The notes beneath the pieces were generated by a model. The model did no database searches. It was not told the origin of the DNA and saw only the letters and a list, made by a program, of their open reading frames with translations. DNA of 64,000 nt, from the NCBI GenBank assembly GCA_027491155.1, contig JAIXWR010000034.1, forward strand, positions 158,881 through 222,880, in the 5' to 3' direction. This stretch comes from Verrucomicrobiaceae bacterium. Lineage in GTDB: Bacteria; Verrucomicrobiota; Verrucomicrobiia; Verrucomicrobiales; Akkermansiaceae. A program made the position numbers and the translations under genes. Position 1 is the first letter of the stretch; each line of letters opens with the position of its first letter. Shown one piece after another: positions 27,628-36,735 of the stretch.

Positions 27628-28638
27628 TCAGTCGTCCTCCGGCAGCTCCAGCCGCTTCGCCTCCTTGAAAAAGCGCCCGAAGTCCCCGCCGCAGCGTTCC
27701 AACAGCCGGCGGAACGTCGGCACGTGTTCCTGATAGGTCGCCAGCGAAACGAGGTCCGCGTTGTTGATGTCGCGCGTCAGCCAGCCCTCCAGCCCGCGGC
27801 CTCCCCACTTCCGCCGCAGCTCGCGGAAACGGTCGCGCAGGTCGCCGAACAGGGCCGCCTTCCGCTTCCGCATAACGTCTTCGGGAAGGCCGGAGGCATA
27901 GAGTTTCTCCAGCTCCGACCGGGTCCGCTCGATCCGATCGTAAAACTCCGCCCGCCGGACCAGCCTCGCCTCGTAGGTCCGCAGCTCGGCCAGCCGGCCC
28001 TCGTGCCGCAGCCAGCGCTTGACCCCCTCTTCCGCCACCGCGTTGGCCAGCGACTCGTTGAACATCGTCTCGCCTCCGCGGAACAACTTCCGGTGGGCCA
28101 GCTCGTGGAAAATCAACTCCGCCAGATCGACCTCCGCCGCGTGGACGAAAGTGTTCAGCACCGGATCGTGGAACCAGCCGAGCGTCGAATACGCGTCCAC
28201 CCCGCCGACCTGCACGTCCAGCCCTTCCGCCCGCAAGTCGGACGCCAGCTCCTCCGCGTCGCGCTCGTCGAAGAAGCCGCGGTAATCGAGCCGGCCCAAG
28301 GTCGGATACCACCAGGCCTTCGGCTCCAGCGAGAATTCCGGCGCGGCGTAGAGCACCCAGGTGACATGCTCGCGCCCGAGGTCGGCATAGCGGCCGTAAC
28401 TTTCTTCGCCGGGCAAGGCCAGGTGATCGCGCGCGAAGGCCCGGATCCGCTCGACCGACTGAAGCTGGCGGCGCAGCCCGGGATCGGTCGCGGGGTCCTC
28501 CACGATCGGCCCGATCGGCCGGCTCTTGCGCAGAATCTCCATCTGCCCGCCGACCGCCTGACCGTAGAAGTGCAGGGTCTGGCAGGATGCCAAGGCGCAG
28601 CACAAGACCACCGGCACGAGCTGTAGCAGGGAAATCAT
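27628..28638 (-). CDS. Predicted aminopeptidase (COG4324 family), lipoprotein
   Basis: A 336-residue protein starting MISLLQLVPVVLCCALASC, a short signal whose ALASC fits a lipobox, so it is probably lipid-anchored at residue 19. The body carries FHELAHRKLFRGGETMFNES, an HExxH zinc-binding motif with a downstream Glu, as in gluzincin-type peptidases, and GWFHDPVLNTFV before it, both typical of the predicted aminopeptidase family. The natural substrate is unknown. An earlier in-frame start (28734) would only add non-hydrophobic residues before the signal, so ATG 28638 is preferred. It is divergent from the Gfo/Idh/MocA gene, with 143 bases between. Confidence 0.88.
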   Translation of the reverse strand: MISLLQLVPVVLCCALASCQTLHFYGQAVGGQMEILRKSRPIGPIVEDPATDPGLRRQLQSVERIRAFARDHLALPGEESYGRYADLGREHVTWVLYAAPEFSLEPKAWWYPTLGRLDYRGFFDERDAEELASDLRAEGLDVQVGGVDAYSTLGWFHDPVLNTFVHAAEVDLAELIFHELAHRKLFRGGETMFNESLANAVAEEGVKRWLRHEGRLAELRTYEARLVRRAEFYDRIERTRSELEKLYASGLPEDVMRKRKAALFGDLRDRFRELRRKWGGRGLEGWLTRDINNADLVSLATYQEHVPTFRRLLERCGGDFGRFFKEAKRLELPEDD

Positions 28639-28781
28639 CGTCGCACGGCACCATGCACCGCCCCGGGACGGCTGCCGATGCGAATCTCCATTCTCCCAAA
28701 ATCGCAAAGGCCCGGCGACTCCCGGGGTTGCCACGCGAAAGACCTTCCGCTACTGGTCGGTATTCCCACGACACCTAAAAG

Positions 28782-30176
28782 ATGAACTCGAACGATAAAG
28801 TGACGATTTCCGCCAGCGGCCGCCGGAATTTCCTGAAAACTCTCGGTGGCGTCGGTGCCGCCCTCGGAGCCACGGCCGGCATCGTGAACGCCCAGGGTGC
28901 CCCCGCCCGCGCGGCCGGTGCCAAATACATGGGCGACTTCGCCGCGCCGAAGCTCGACAAGGTGAAGGTCGCCATCATCGGCGTCGGCGCCCGCGGCTCC
29001 GGCCACATTTCCCAGCTCGCCGTGATCGAGGGCGTCCAGGTCGTCGGCATCTGCGACCTCAACGAAGGCCGGGCCAAAGGTTCCGAGAAGAACGTCAAGG
29101 GCAAGGGTCACAGCCCGAAGGTCTATTTCGGCGACGAGAACGCGTGGCAAAAGATGCTCGCCGAAACCAAGCCCGACGCCGTCTTCATCGCCACTCCCTG
29201 GGAACTCCACGGCCCGCAGGCGGTCGCCGCCATGAAGGCCGGCGCGCACGCCTTCGTCGAGATCCCGATCGCCCTCACGATCGAGGAAATGTGGGACATC
29301 GTGAACACTTCCGAAGCCACCGGCCGCCACTGCATGCTGATGGAAAACGTCAACTACGGCCGCGAGGAACTGCTCTACCTCAACATGGTCCGCCAGGGCG
29401 TCATCGGCGAACTGCTCCACGGCGAGGCCGCCTACATCCACGAGCTCCGCGGCCAGATGGACGGCGGCAATTCCACCGGTTCTTGGCGCACGCTCCACTA
29501 CGCCAAGCGCAACGGCAACCTCTACCCCTGCCACGGTCTCGGACCCGTCGCCCAATACATGAACCTGGCCCGCGGCGAGGACAACTTCCGCCGCCTCGTC
29601 TCCTTCTCGTCGCCCGCCAAGGGCCGCAAGCTGTGGGCCGAAAAATCCACCAACCTCACCAAGCCGGAGTTCAAGACGCTCGATTACCAGTGCGGCGACA
29701 TGAACACGGCGATCATCAAGACCCACCTCGGCCGCACGGTGATGGTGCAGTGGGACGAAACCTCGCCGCGCCCGTATTCCCGCCACAACCTGATCCAGGG
29801 CACCAAAGGCACCCTCAAGGGATTCCCGAACGGCATGGCGATCGAGGGCATGACCAAGAGCTACCACGAGTGGACCAGTTCGGAGGAGTTCAACGCCATC
29901 GCCGAGAAATACGAGCACCCGCTCTTCAAGCGCATGGGCGAGCTCTCCAAGAAGATGGGCGGCCACGGCGGCATGGACTTCCTGATGCTGTTCCGCATCA
30001 TCGAGTGCCTCCGCAAGGGCGAGCCGCTCGACCAGAACGTCTACGAAGGCTGCTACTGGTCGGCCGTCGCCCCGCTCAGCGAGAAGTCGATCAAGGAAGA
30101 CGGCATGCCGCAGGACTTCCCCGACTTCACCCGCGGAGGCTGGAAGACGACCAAGCCCCTCGGCGTCGTCGCCTGA
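28782..30176 (+). CDS. Tat-exported Gfo/Idh/MocA family oxidoreductase (GH109-like)
   Basis: A 464-residue protein with a twin-arginine signal (GRRNFLKTLGGVGAALGATA, cut near residue 38). The Rossmann nucleotide-binding segment reads VKVAIIGVGARGSGHISQLA, followed by VVGICDLNEGRA. The C-terminal Gfo/Idh/MocA domain includes the conserved HAFVEIPIAL (in place of EKP) and HGLGPVAQYMNLARGEDNF. The HGLGPVAQY and CMLMENVNYGREE motifs match the family 109 glycosidases, which use bound NAD to cleave N-acetylgalactosamine. Function as a periplasmic, NAD-retaining glycosidase is therefore plausible but unproven. A strong terminator follows. Confidence 0.92.
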   Translation: MNSNDKVTISASGRRNFLKTLGGVGAALGATAGIVNAQGAPARAAGAKYMGDFAAPKLDKVKVAIIGVGARGSGHISQLAVIEGVQVVGICDLNEGRAKGSEKNVKGKGHSPKVYFGDENAWQKMLAETKPDAVFIATPWELHGPQAVAAMKAGAHAFVEIPIALTIEEMWDIVNTSEATGRHCMLMENVNYGREELLYLNMVRQGVIGELLHGEAAYIHELRGQMDGGNSTGSWRTLHYAKRNGNLYPCHGLGPVAQYMNLARGEDNFRRLVSFSSPAKGRKLWAEKSTNLTKPEFKTLDYQCGDMNTAIIKTHLGRTVMVQWDETSPRPYSRHNLIQGTKGTLKGFPNGMAIEGMTKSYHEWTSSEEFNAIAEKYEHPLFKRMGELSKKMGGHGGMDFLMLFRIIECLRKGEPLDQNVYEGCYWSAVAPLSEKSIKEDGMPQDFPDFTRGGWKTTKPLGVVA

Positions 30177-30196
30177 TCTGGCGGCTCTCTACTTCC

Positions 30197-30230
30197 AAGG
30201 ACGCGGCCTGCCCGGGCCGCGTCCTTTTTT
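30197..30230 (+). terminator. Intrinsic terminator after the Gfo/Idh/MocA gene
   Basis: A perfect 12-base stem AAGGACGCGGCC/GGCCGCGTCCTT with a 6-base loop is followed by a T run ending at 30230. It lies 20 bases after the stop codon of the gene at 28782-30176. Confidence 0.9.
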
Positions 30231-30291
30231 GCATCCGTAGCCGGAGCTTGCGAAGGGCATCGCCGTGCGGCCGGTTGACAAAGCCCGCCCG

Positions 30292-30573
30292 ATGTGTTCA
30301 CTTGAACTCGTGAACACCCTCGAACACCCCACCCGCTGCCTCCCCCTTTCCGAATGCCGTGTCGGCGACTGGGAAGACGCCCGCTACGTTTACGAATGGC
30401 GGAAGCGCGAAGGCACCCAGCGCTACCAACCGCTCCTCATTGGCGAACGCGGCCGCAGTCCTTTCGACGAATCCCGCTTCGACCTCGCCCGGCCGGTCTG
30501 GGAGTTCCAGCGGAGGCATTCCCCGCGCTCCGGCGACCTCGGCTGCCACGCCGTGTGGGTGCGGGTCGCGTGA
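30292..30573 (+). CDS. Small hypothetical protein
   Basis: A possible 93-residue gene I do not recognise. Codon use is GC-rich in third positions as in real genes around it, and the product is hydrophilic and aromatic-rich (RVGDWEDARYVYEWRKREG, then LIGERGRSPFDESRFDLARP). An ATG at 30292 and a GTG at 30310 are both possible. A consensus TTGACA lies at 30275-30280; if it is a -35 box, transcription would begin about at the GTG, giving a leaderless message. It is followed after 32 bases by the tRNA-Lys gene on the opposite strand. The antisense frame looks like a shadow. Confidence 0.45.
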   Translation: MCSLELVNTLEHPTRCLPLSECRVGDWEDARYVYEWRKREGTQRYQPLLIGERGRSPFDESRFDLARPVWEFQRRHSPRSGDLGCHAVWVRVA

Positions 30574-30605
30574 GAGGGGCATCGAAGCCCGCGCGGAAGG
30601 GAAAG

Positions 30606-30678
30606 TACGAGGACTGGGACTCGAACCCAGGACCAATTGGTTAAAAGCCAACTGCTCTACCGACTGAGCTATCCTCGC
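30606..30678 (-). tRNA. tRNA-Lys (anticodon TTT)
   Basis: The minus strand folds as a complete cloverleaf: acceptor GCGAGGA/TCCTCGT with a G-T first pair, D arm GCTCAGTCGGTAGAGC, anticodon stem-loop TTGGCTTTTAACCAA with anticodon TTT, and T arm CTGGGTTCGAGTCCCAG. The discriminator base is A. The 3' CCA is not encoded. Confidence 0.95.
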
Positions 30679-30757
30679 TTTCGGATTCCTTGGCCTTGGC
30701 AGGTCTGCCGGCGGCCGGGGCGGCGATGGGTAGTGGCGGGGTCCGGGTTTGGCAAGA

Positions 30758-31438
30758 TCATTTTCCCCGGCACCGCAGCGCGTGATCAAGGAAGCCGCGG
30801 AGGTCGACGGCGGGGCGCTCGAGTAGGAATCCCCCGATCCCGGCCGCGGCGGCACCCTCGAGGTCCGCGCGGCGGGAATCCCCGGCGTGAAGGACCTGCT
30901 CGGGAGACAACTCCAGGCGTTCGAGAGCCTGGCGGAAGATCGAAGGATCGGGCTTGCGGGCGCGGGCGTCGGCCGAGGTCAGGACGAATTCGAATTCCAT
31001 GCCGAAGCCCCCGATCACCCGGTGCAGGCGGCGGTCGAAGTTCGAAACCACCGCCACCCGGAATCCTTCACTCCGGGCACGGTCGAGCACCTCCGCCACT
31101 TCGGGAAAAACCCGCCACGCCGCGGCCGCATCGTAGTGGGCGAAGAGCGCCTCGAAGCATTCGTCCACCAGGCCCCCGGGCAACGCGCGGCCCGCCGCCT
31201 GGCCCAGCGTGAGCCCGACCACGCGCCGCCACCAGGCCCGCTCGGCCCCGTCGCCTTCGGGATGCTTTTCCCAATCGGGATCGCCACTCGACCCGAAAGC
31301 CGCTCCGAACGCTTCACGGATCTCAGCGGCGTCCAAGCTCAGCCCGAAGGCCGCCGCATGCCGGGCGTAAACCTCGGCCACCGCTTCGGCGGGCTCGATC
31401 AGGGTCCCGGCGGCATCGAACAAAAGGGCGCGGATCAC
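30758..31438 (-). CDS. HAD-superfamily hydrolase
   Basis: A 226-residue HAD hydrolase. Motif I is LLFDAAGTL: the second catalytic Asp of DxDGT is replaced by Ala, as in the DxAGT group related to HDHD3-type enzymes. Motif II is VAVVSNFD, motif III lies in ARKPDPSIF and motif IV is [15 protein letters not shown]. An alpha-helical cap occupies residues 16-90. The likely reaction is phosphate monoester or related hydrolysis; the substrate is unknown. I chose GTG 31438, giving VIRALLFD, where relatives start; a second GTG at 31450 adds four residues and has a better ribosome site. The frame stays open far upstream, which is a shadow. Confidence 0.88.
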   Translation of the reverse strand: MIRALLFDAAGTLIEPAEAVAEVYARHAAAFGLSLDAAEIREAFGAAFGSSGDPDWEKHPEGDGAERAWWRRVVGLTLGQAAGRALPGGLVDECFEALFAHYDAAAAWRVFPEVAEVLDRARSEGFRVAVVSNFDRRLHRVIGGFGMEFEFVLTSADARARKPDPSIFRQALERLELSPEQVLHAGDSRRADLEGAAAAGIGGFLLERPAVDLRGFLDHALRCRGK

Positions 31439-31517
31439 GGGCTGAAGATGCACGTCCCGGCCGCCTCGCCAAGGACCGGTCTTGCGGCGGCACGGCCGGA
31501 GCGCCAGCCTGATCGCC

Positions 31518-32165
31518 ATGAACCGACGGAACTGGATCCACCTGGCCCTGGCCGCCGGAGCCGCGCCCTCCTGCCGCAAGCCCGCGGCGCCTCCCGCGAC
31601 TCCTCCCGAAGCGCTTGCCCCGGCGGAGCCGGCCTGGATTCCCCTCGATGACTCCTGGCAGCACGCGATGGGCGGGGAGCTGACCCGGCCCGAACCCGGC
31701 ATCCTGCGACTCAACTGGGGCGAAGCCCTCAGCGCGATCCGCTGGACCGGCAGCCCGCCGGCACCGCCCTTCGAGATCGAGCTGGAGGCCCGACGCCTCG
31801 ACGGCTCCGATTTCTTCTGCGGCCTGACTTTCCCGGCCCGCGCCACCGGCGAATGCCTCACCTGGGTCGTCGGCGGCTGGGGGGGCGGGCTGGTCGGGAT
31901 TTCATCGATCGACGACCTCGATGCCTCCGAGAACGAAACCGGAAGCCATCGCAGCTTCGAAAAGAACCGCTGGTACCTGCTCCGCCTGAAGCGCTCGGCC
32001 GAGCGGATCGAAGCCTGGATCGACGATGTGCCCGTGATCGATCTCGACACCACCGGCCGCAAGCTCTCGCTGAGGCCGGGACCGATCGACGCTTGCGCCC
32101 CGTTCGGCCTCGCCACCTGGCAAAGCAGCGGCGAATTCAAGGCCCCGCGATGGCGTCCGCTCTAG
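31518..32165 (+). CDS. DUF1080-like secreted protein
   Basis: A 215-residue protein with a short N-terminal signal (MNRRNWIHLALAAGAAPSC), either a signal peptide or weak lipobox before Cys19, then a Pro/Ala-rich linker. The rest looks like a concanavalin-type jelly roll as in DUF1080: FEIELEARRLDGSDFFCGLT, NRWYLLRLKRSAERIEAWID and FGLATWQSSGEFK. In DUF1080 proteins this last motif (GLQxHxGxxxFRN) is on the binding face. A carbohydrate-related role is likely for the superfamily but no catalytic site is evident. It is divergent from the HAD gene and ends before a terminator. Confidence 0.75.
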   Translation: MNRRNWIHLALAAGAAPSCRKPAAPPATPPEALAPAEPAWIPLDDSWQHAMGGELTRPEPGILRLNWGEALSAIRWTGSPPAPPFEIELEARRLDGSDFFCGLTFPARATGECLTWVVGGWGGGLVGISSIDDLDASENETGSHRSFEKNRWYLLRLKRSAERIEAWIDDVPVIDLDTTGRKLSLRPGPIDACAPFGLATWQSSGEFKAPRWRPL

Positions 32166-32243
32166 GGCCGGATCGCTTCCGAGATTCGGCTTGCAACTCA
32201 AGGATTTCCACCCTATTCCCCCGCCGATCAATCTTCCGACACG

Positions 32244-32272
32244 AAAGAGTGGGTCGAAAAACCCGCTCTTTT
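32244..32272 (+). terminator. Terminator-like hairpin upstream of nusA
   Basis: AAAGAGTGGGT (32244-32254) pairs with ACCCGCTCTTT (32261-32271) with one G-T pair and a CGAAAA loop, followed by TTTT. It is 78 bases after the DUF1080-like stop and 44 bases before the nusA start. It could end the upstream message or act as an attenuator in the nusA leader. Confidence 0.75.
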
Positions 32273-32315
32273 GCGTCTCTGGACATACGGAGCGCACCGC
32301 GCCGCACTGCCAGCC

Positions 32316-33581
32316 ATGACCAACGACATCGTCGCACTCATCGATTACTACGAGAAGGAAAAGGGCATCGACCGTGACAAGGTCGTCGCCGCGCTCGAGT
32401 ACGCCTTCATTTCCGCCTACCGCAAGATGGTCCCCGGGGCTGACGCCATCGAGGTCCTGCGCGCGGAGGTCAACACCAAGAAGGGCGAGACCCGGATCTT
32501 CGCCAGTCTCAAGGTGGTGCCCGACGAGGAATACAAGGACAAGTTCAACCAGGTCCCGCTCAAGCTCGCGCAGCGCCGCAAGGCCGACGCCCAGCCCGAG
32601 GACCAGATGGAGTTCGACGTCACACCGAAGGACTTCGGCCGCATCGCCGTGCAGACCGCGAAGCAGACGATGATGCAGCGCCTCCGCCAGGCCGAGAAGG
32701 AGATGATCTACGAGGAGTTCAAGGACCGCGCCGGGGACATCGTCTCGGGCACCGTCCGCCGCTTCGACCGCAGCGACGTCCTGATCGACCTCGGCAAGTT
32801 CGAAGGCGTGATGCCCTCCCGCGAGCGCGTCCAGACCGAGGAATACAACATCGGCGACCGCATCCGCGCCTACGTCGTGGCCGTCGAGAACGAAGGCCGC
32901 GGCCCGGAAATCATCCTTTCCCGCAGCCACCCGAATTTCGTCCGCCGCCTGTTCGAAGCGGAGGTCAACGAGATTTCCGACCGCACCGTGGAAATCCGCG
33001 GGATCGCCCGCGAGGCCGGCTACCGCACCAAGGTCGCCGTCTGGAGCACCGACGACAAGGTCGACCCGGTCGGCGCCTGCGTCGGACTCCGCGGCGCCCG
33101 CGTGAAGAACATCGTCCGCGAGCTCAACAACGAGAAGGTCGACATCATCCGCTGGAGCGAGGACCCCGAGGAATTCGTCCGCGAGGCCCTCAAGCCGGCC
33201 GTCCTCCGCAGCATCAAGGTGGACGCGGAAAACCGCGTTCTCCACGTGACCGTCGAGGAAGAGGACCTCAGCAAGGCCATCGGCCGCCGCGGCCAGAACG
33301 CCCGCCTTTCCTCCCGCCTCATGGGCTGGGACGTCCAGGTCCGCAAGGACGAGAGCAAGCTCGAGCAGTTCGAGAAGAAGATCGCCGGCGCCGCCCACTC
33401 CATCGCCGAACAGCTCGGTCTGGACGACGACCTCGCCGACAAGCTCTTCCGCGCCGGCGGCATGAGCGTCGACCTTGTGGCCGACATGGATGTCGACTAC
33501 ATTTCCTCCAACCTCGAGGTGTCCGAAGAACGCGCCCAGGACATCCTCGCCCGCGCCAAGGCCCACTCGGCCTCCGCTTGA
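32316..33581 (+). CDS. nusA: Transcription termination/antitermination factor NusA
   Basis: A 421-residue NusA. The N-terminal polymerase-binding domain (MTNDIVALIDYYEKEKGIDR, then AALEYAFISAYRK) is followed by an S1 domain from about residue 138 (AGDIVSGTVRRFDRSDVLID), KH1 with ACVGLRGARVKNIVRELNNE and KH2 with LSKAIGRRGQNARLSSRL. The tail after residue 350 is a helical region with LAEQLGLDD-like repeats. NusA binds RNA polymerase and modulates pausing, termination and antitermination. It is the first gene of a nusA-infB-rbfA cluster; rimP, which often precedes nusA, is not here. No clear Shine-Dalgarno is present. Confidence 0.96.
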   Translation: MTNDIVALIDYYEKEKGIDRDKVVAALEYAFISAYRKMVPGADAIEVLRAEVNTKKGETRIFASLKVVPDEEYKDKFNQVPLKLAQRRKADAQPEDQMEFDVTPKDFGRIAVQTAKQTMMQRLRQAEKEMIYEEFKDRAGDIVSGTVRRFDRSDVLIDLGKFEGVMPSRERVQTEEYNIGDRIRAYVVAVENEGRGPEIILSRSHPNFVRRLFEAEVNEISDRTVEIRGIAREAGYRTKVAVWSTDDKVDPVGACVGLRGARVKNIVRELNNEKVDIIRWSEDPEEFVREALKPAVLRSIKVDAENRVLHVTVEEEDLSKAIGRRGQNARLSSRLMGWDVQVRKDESKLEQFEKKIAGAAHSIAEQLGLDDDLADKLFRAGGMSVDLVADMDVDYISSNLEVSEERAQDILARAKAHSASA

Positions 33582-33640
33582 ATGCTTCATTTACCCCGGG
33601 GTCCGGCATCCGGCCCCGCAACGACGACACGACCCGCCTG

Positions 33641-35794
33641 ATGGCCAAAGACAGCGACAGCACTCCTCCGAAACGCAAGGTCCTCGATCTGATCGAGCCG
33701 GCCAAGGCTCCCTCGCGCCGCGAAAGGCAGCGAAACGCCGCGCAACCCGCACCGGAGGTGCCCGCTCCGCCCAGCGCCCTCGACGCGGCCAAGGCCAACG
33801 CGCTCGATATCTTCGACGACAGCGGCAAGAAGAAGCGCCCGTCCGTCAAGAAGACCAGCCAGTCGGGGAAGGCGGTCCTCCCCGTGATTTCCAAGCTTCT
33901 CGACGACGAGGAGCCCGCTCCCGTTGTGCCGGCGGCCGTGATTCCACCGCCGGCCCCGCCCGAACCCCCGGCCCCCGCGGCCGAGGAGGACGAGTCCGGC
34001 GACAGCGGGAACCTGATCAGCATCAAGCCGCCGATCATCGTCAGCGAGCTCGCCGCGCGAATGGGGCTGAAGCCCTTCGTCCTGCTCGCCGACCTGATCA
34101 AGCTGCAAGTCTTCGTCGCGCCCAACCAGGCGATCGAACCCGACATCGCGGCCAAGGTCTGTGAAACCCACGGTTTCGTCTTCGAGCGCGAGAAGCGCGA
34201 GAAAGGCGGCGGCGTCCACAAGGTCGAGGAAGTCGTGGTCGAGCCCGAGGCTCCCCAGGACGAGCCCGAGGACGTCCTCCAGCTCCGCCCGCCGATCATC
34301 ACGATCATGGGCCACGTCGACCACGGGAAGACCTCCCTGCTCGACTACATCCGCAAGTCCGCCATCACCAAGGGCGAGGCCGGCGGCATCACCCAGCACG
34401 TCGCCGCCTACAAGGTGGAGCACGAGGGCAAGCCGATCACGTTCATCGACACCCCGGGCCACGCGATTTTCTCCGACATGCGCGCCCGCGGCGCCGACAT
34501 CACCGACATCGTGGTGCTGGTCGTCGCCGCCAACGACGGCATCATGCCGCAGACGCTGGAAGCGATCGAGCACGCCAAGAAGGCCGACAAGACCATCATC
34601 GTCGCGATCAACAAGATCGACCTCCCGACCGCGAACGTCACGCGGGTGAAAACCCAGCTCGCGGAAAAGGGACTGCAGACGGTCGACTTCGGCGGCGACG
34701 TTGAGTGCGTCGAAATCTCCGCACTCACCGGTGCCGGCGTTCCGGACCTGCTCGAACTGCTCGCCCTCCAGGCGGAAGTGCTCGAGCTGAAGGCCAACCC
34801 GAAAGGCAACGCCCGCGCCGCGATCATCGAGGCCCGCGTCCAGCCCGGCCGCGGTGCCACCGCATCGGTGATCGTCGAGACCGGCACCCTCAAGGTCGGC
34901 ACGCCGTTCATCTGCGGGCCCTTCGCCGGCAAGGTGAAGTCCCTGATCAACGACCGCGGCGAATCCGTCAAGGAAGCCAAGCCGGGCACGCCCGTCGAAG
35001 TCATCGGCTTCGAGGAAATGCCCCACGTCGGCGACGAGCTCGTCGAGATGGAGAACGTCCGCGCCGCCCAGAAGCTGGCCGACGAACGCCAGCTCGAGCG
35101 CCGCAACGACCGCCTCAAGATGACCCAGAAGAGCCGGATGGAGGACCTCTTCTCCAACGTCATCGAAGGCACCGGCAAGGCCGTCCTCAAGCTCATCCTC
35201 AAGTGCGACGTCCAGGGCTCGGTCGAAGCGATCCGCAAGGCGATCGGCGACATCCAGTCCGACAAGGTCACCACACAGATCATCATCGCGGGTGCCGGAC
35301 CGATCACCGAAGGCGACATCCAGATGGCCAGCTCCGCCGACGCGGTGGTGCTGGGCTTCAACGTCAAGGTCGAGGCCAACGCGGTCAAGGCGGTCAAGTC
35401 CGAGGGCGTGCAGGTGAAGCTCTACTCGATCGTTTACGAACTGATCGACCAGGTCCGCGAGGCGATGCTCGGCCTGCTCGAGCCGCTGACCCGCGAGAAC
35501 ATCATCGGCCACGCCGAGGTGAAGATGATCTTCAAGCTCTCCAAGTCCAAGGGCCGCGCCGCCGGTTCCTACGTCAAGGACGGCAAGATCCACCGCAAGG
35601 CCCACGCCCGCGTCCTGCGCGGCAGCGTTCCGGTCTTCGACGGCAAGATGTCCACCCTCCGCCGCTTCCAGGACGAGGTGGAGGAGGTGAAGTCGGGCAT
35701 GGAATGCGGCATCCGCCTGGGCGAATTCAACGAATACCAGGAAGGCGACGTCATCGAGTGCTACACGCTCGAGAAAATCCCGCAGGCGCTGTAG
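33641..35794 (+). CDS. infB: Translation initiation factor IF-2
   Basis: A 717-residue IF-2, close to the short Bacillus form. A Pro/Ala/Lys-rich linker (residues 1-125) leads to an IF2 N-terminal domain with [20 protein letters not shown]. The G domain has GHVDHGKT, the T in [18 protein letters not shown], and the NKID recognition loop. The rest is EF-Tu-like domain 2, IF-2 domain 3 with [17 protein letters not shown], and the C-terminal fMet-tRNA-binding domain. The ATG at 33641 is chosen; the frame is also open to a TTG overlapping the nusA stop (33578), which would add 21 weakly conserved residues. Confidence 0.96.
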   Translation: MAKDSDSTPPKRKVLDLIEPAKAPSRRERQRNAAQPAPEVPAPPSALDAAKANALDIFDDSGKKKRPSVKKTSQSGKAVLPVISKLLDDEEPAPVVPAAVIPPPAPPEPPAPAAEEDESGDSGNLISIKPPIIVSELAARMGLKPFVLLADLIKLQVFVAPNQAIEPDIAAKVCETHGFVFEREKREKGGGVHKVEEVVVEPEAPQDEPEDVLQLRPPIITIMGHVDHGKTSLLDYIRKSAITKGEAGGITQHVAAYKVEHEGKPITFIDTPGHAIFSDMRARGADITDIVVLVVAANDGIMPQTLEAIEHAKKADKTIIVAINKIDLPTANVTRVKTQLAEKGLQTVDFGGDVECVEISALTGAGVPDLLELLALQAEVLELKANPKGNARAAIIEARVQPGRGATASVIVETGTLKVGTPFICGPFAGKVKSLINDRGESVKEAKPGTPVEVIGFEEMPHVGDELVEMENVRAAQKLADERQLERRNDRLKMTQKSRMEDLFSNVIEGTGKAVLKLILKCDVQGSVEAIRKAIGDIQSDKVTTQIIIAGAGPITEGDIQMASSADAVVLGFNVKVEANAVKAVKSEGVQVKLYSIVYELIDQVREAMLGLLEPLTRENIIGHAEVKMIFKLSKSKGRAAGSYVKDGKIHRKAHARVLRGSVPVFDGKMSTLRRFQDEVEEVKSGMECGIRLGEFNEYQEGDVIECYTLEKIPQAL

Positions 35795-35800
35795 GAAGAA

Positions 35801-35909
35801 GTTCCAAGTAAGGAAGTGCCAAGTGCCAATGAAAGGCATTAGGCTCCGGCTCTTCCTTGGCACTTGGAACTTACCCACTTGGAACTTCACTCTTGGCAAT
35901 TGGAACTTT
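35801..35909. repeat. Direct and inverted repeats of CTTGGCACTTGGAACTT type
   Basis: The gap between infB and rbfA is filled with imperfect copies of TTGGCACTTGGAACTT. GTTCCAAGT and AAGTGCCAAGTGCC (35801-35829) are inverted against GGCACTTGGAAC (35860-35871); ACTTGGAACTT (35878-35888) and TTGGCAATTGGAACTTT (35893-35909) are direct copies. It breaks an otherwise tight conserved operon and may fold as a long stem in the message. Confidence 0.75.
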
Positions 35910-35913
35910 CCCC

Positions 35914-36273
35914 ATGTCCCACCGCATCGACCGGGTCAATGAGCTGCTGAAGCGCGAGATCGGCACCGTGGTCCAGAAGGACTACGAATGGAACGGCGCG
36001 CTGGTCACCGTGAACGCGGTGGAGACCACCCAGGACATCAAGGAAGCCAAGGTCTGGGTCGGGGTGCTCGGCGGAAGGGTCGATGCCGTGCTGGAAAAGC
36101 TCAACCACGACCACGGCAGCATCCAGAAGAAGATCTCGAAGCGGGTGGTCCTCAAGTCGACCCCCGTGCTGAGCTTCCGCCACGATGCCTCCGCCGAGCG
36201 TGGCGTCGGCATCGTGAACCTCCTCGACGAGGTGGCGAAGCTGCCGACGGCGAAGGACGGCGAGGATTCCTGA
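35914..36273 (+). CDS. rbfA: Ribosome-binding factor A
   Basis: A 119-residue RbfA with the family features RIDRVNELLKREIGTVVQKD at the N-terminus, VTVNAVETTQDIKEAKVWVG in the KH-like core and TPVLSFRHDASAERGVGIVN near the end, containing the conserved P-x-L-x-F-x-x-D motif. It is a cytoplasmic 30S maturation and cold-response factor that acts on the 5' region of 16S rRNA. It follows infB after a repeat-filled gap of 119 bases. The ATG at 35914 is preferred; the open frame upstream is made of repeat sequence. Confidence 0.95.
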   Translation: MSHRIDRVNELLKREIGTVVQKDYEWNGALVTVNAVETTQDIKEAKVWVGVLGGRVDAVLEKLNHDHGSIQKKISKRVVLKSTPVLSFRHDASAERGVGIVNLLDEVAKLPTAKDGEDS

Positions 36274-36342
36274 AGCGGCGGGTTTGCGCGACCCGCGGGT
36301 CCGGTGATTGACGCGGCCGCGACCGCGGGCTTTGCTCCGCAC

Positions 36343-36735
36343 ATGGCATTCTCCGGCCTCTTCATGCTGTCGTATCTGGTCACCCTGCCCGTCCTGGTGG
36401 CGCAATGGGTTGGCATCATGGGTCTCCGCCACGCGGGCAAGAGCGGGGCGTGGTGGTCGATGGCGGCCGGAGTGGCACTGGGCACCCTCGGCACCGTGCT
36501 CTGGGTGGGCGCGATGATTGGATTTTCCACGGGCGGGTTCCGGGGAACCGGCAGCTTCATGATGATCTCCGCCAGCGCCCTGCCCGCTCTCGGCTCCCTG
36601 CTTTTCGGCATCGGCTTCGCGATCCACGGCCTGAGGGCGTCCCGCTCCGCCCAACGGGTGCAGGAGCTGGAGCAACTCGCCGCCGCGATGTCGGAGGAAA
36701 TCAACCAGCTCCGCCAGGGAAGGAATCCGGTGTGA
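36343..36735 (+). CDS. Small three- to four-helix membrane protein
   Basis: A 130-residue protein of unknown family with membrane segments near residues 3-24 (SGLFMLSYLVTLPVLVAQWV), 36-58 and 68-88, and a charged C-terminal helix (LEQLAAAMSEEINQLRQ) that may form a coiled coil. The stop overlaps the start of the next gene (TGATG), indicating co-translation with the isochorismate synthase-like gene. The ATG at 36343 is chosen because the hydrophobic segment begins there; a GTG at 36304 would add 13 residues. Confidence 0.7.
   Translation: MAFSGLFMLSYLVTLPVLVAQWVGIMGLRHAGKSGAWWSMAAGVALGTLGTVLWVGAMIGFSTGGFRGTGSFMMISASALPALGSLLFGIGFAIHGLRASRSAQRVQELEQLAAAMSEEINQLRQGRNPV

Noticed and set aside
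33587..35899. 770-codon minus-strand frame across infB
   Set aside because: The plus strand is unmistakably IF-2; the antisense product is a low-complexity Asp/Leu/Val shadow.
36405..36734. N-terminal extension of the chorismate enzyme
   Set aside because: It is the shadow of the small membrane protein gene; the ATG at 36735 coupled to its stop is better.
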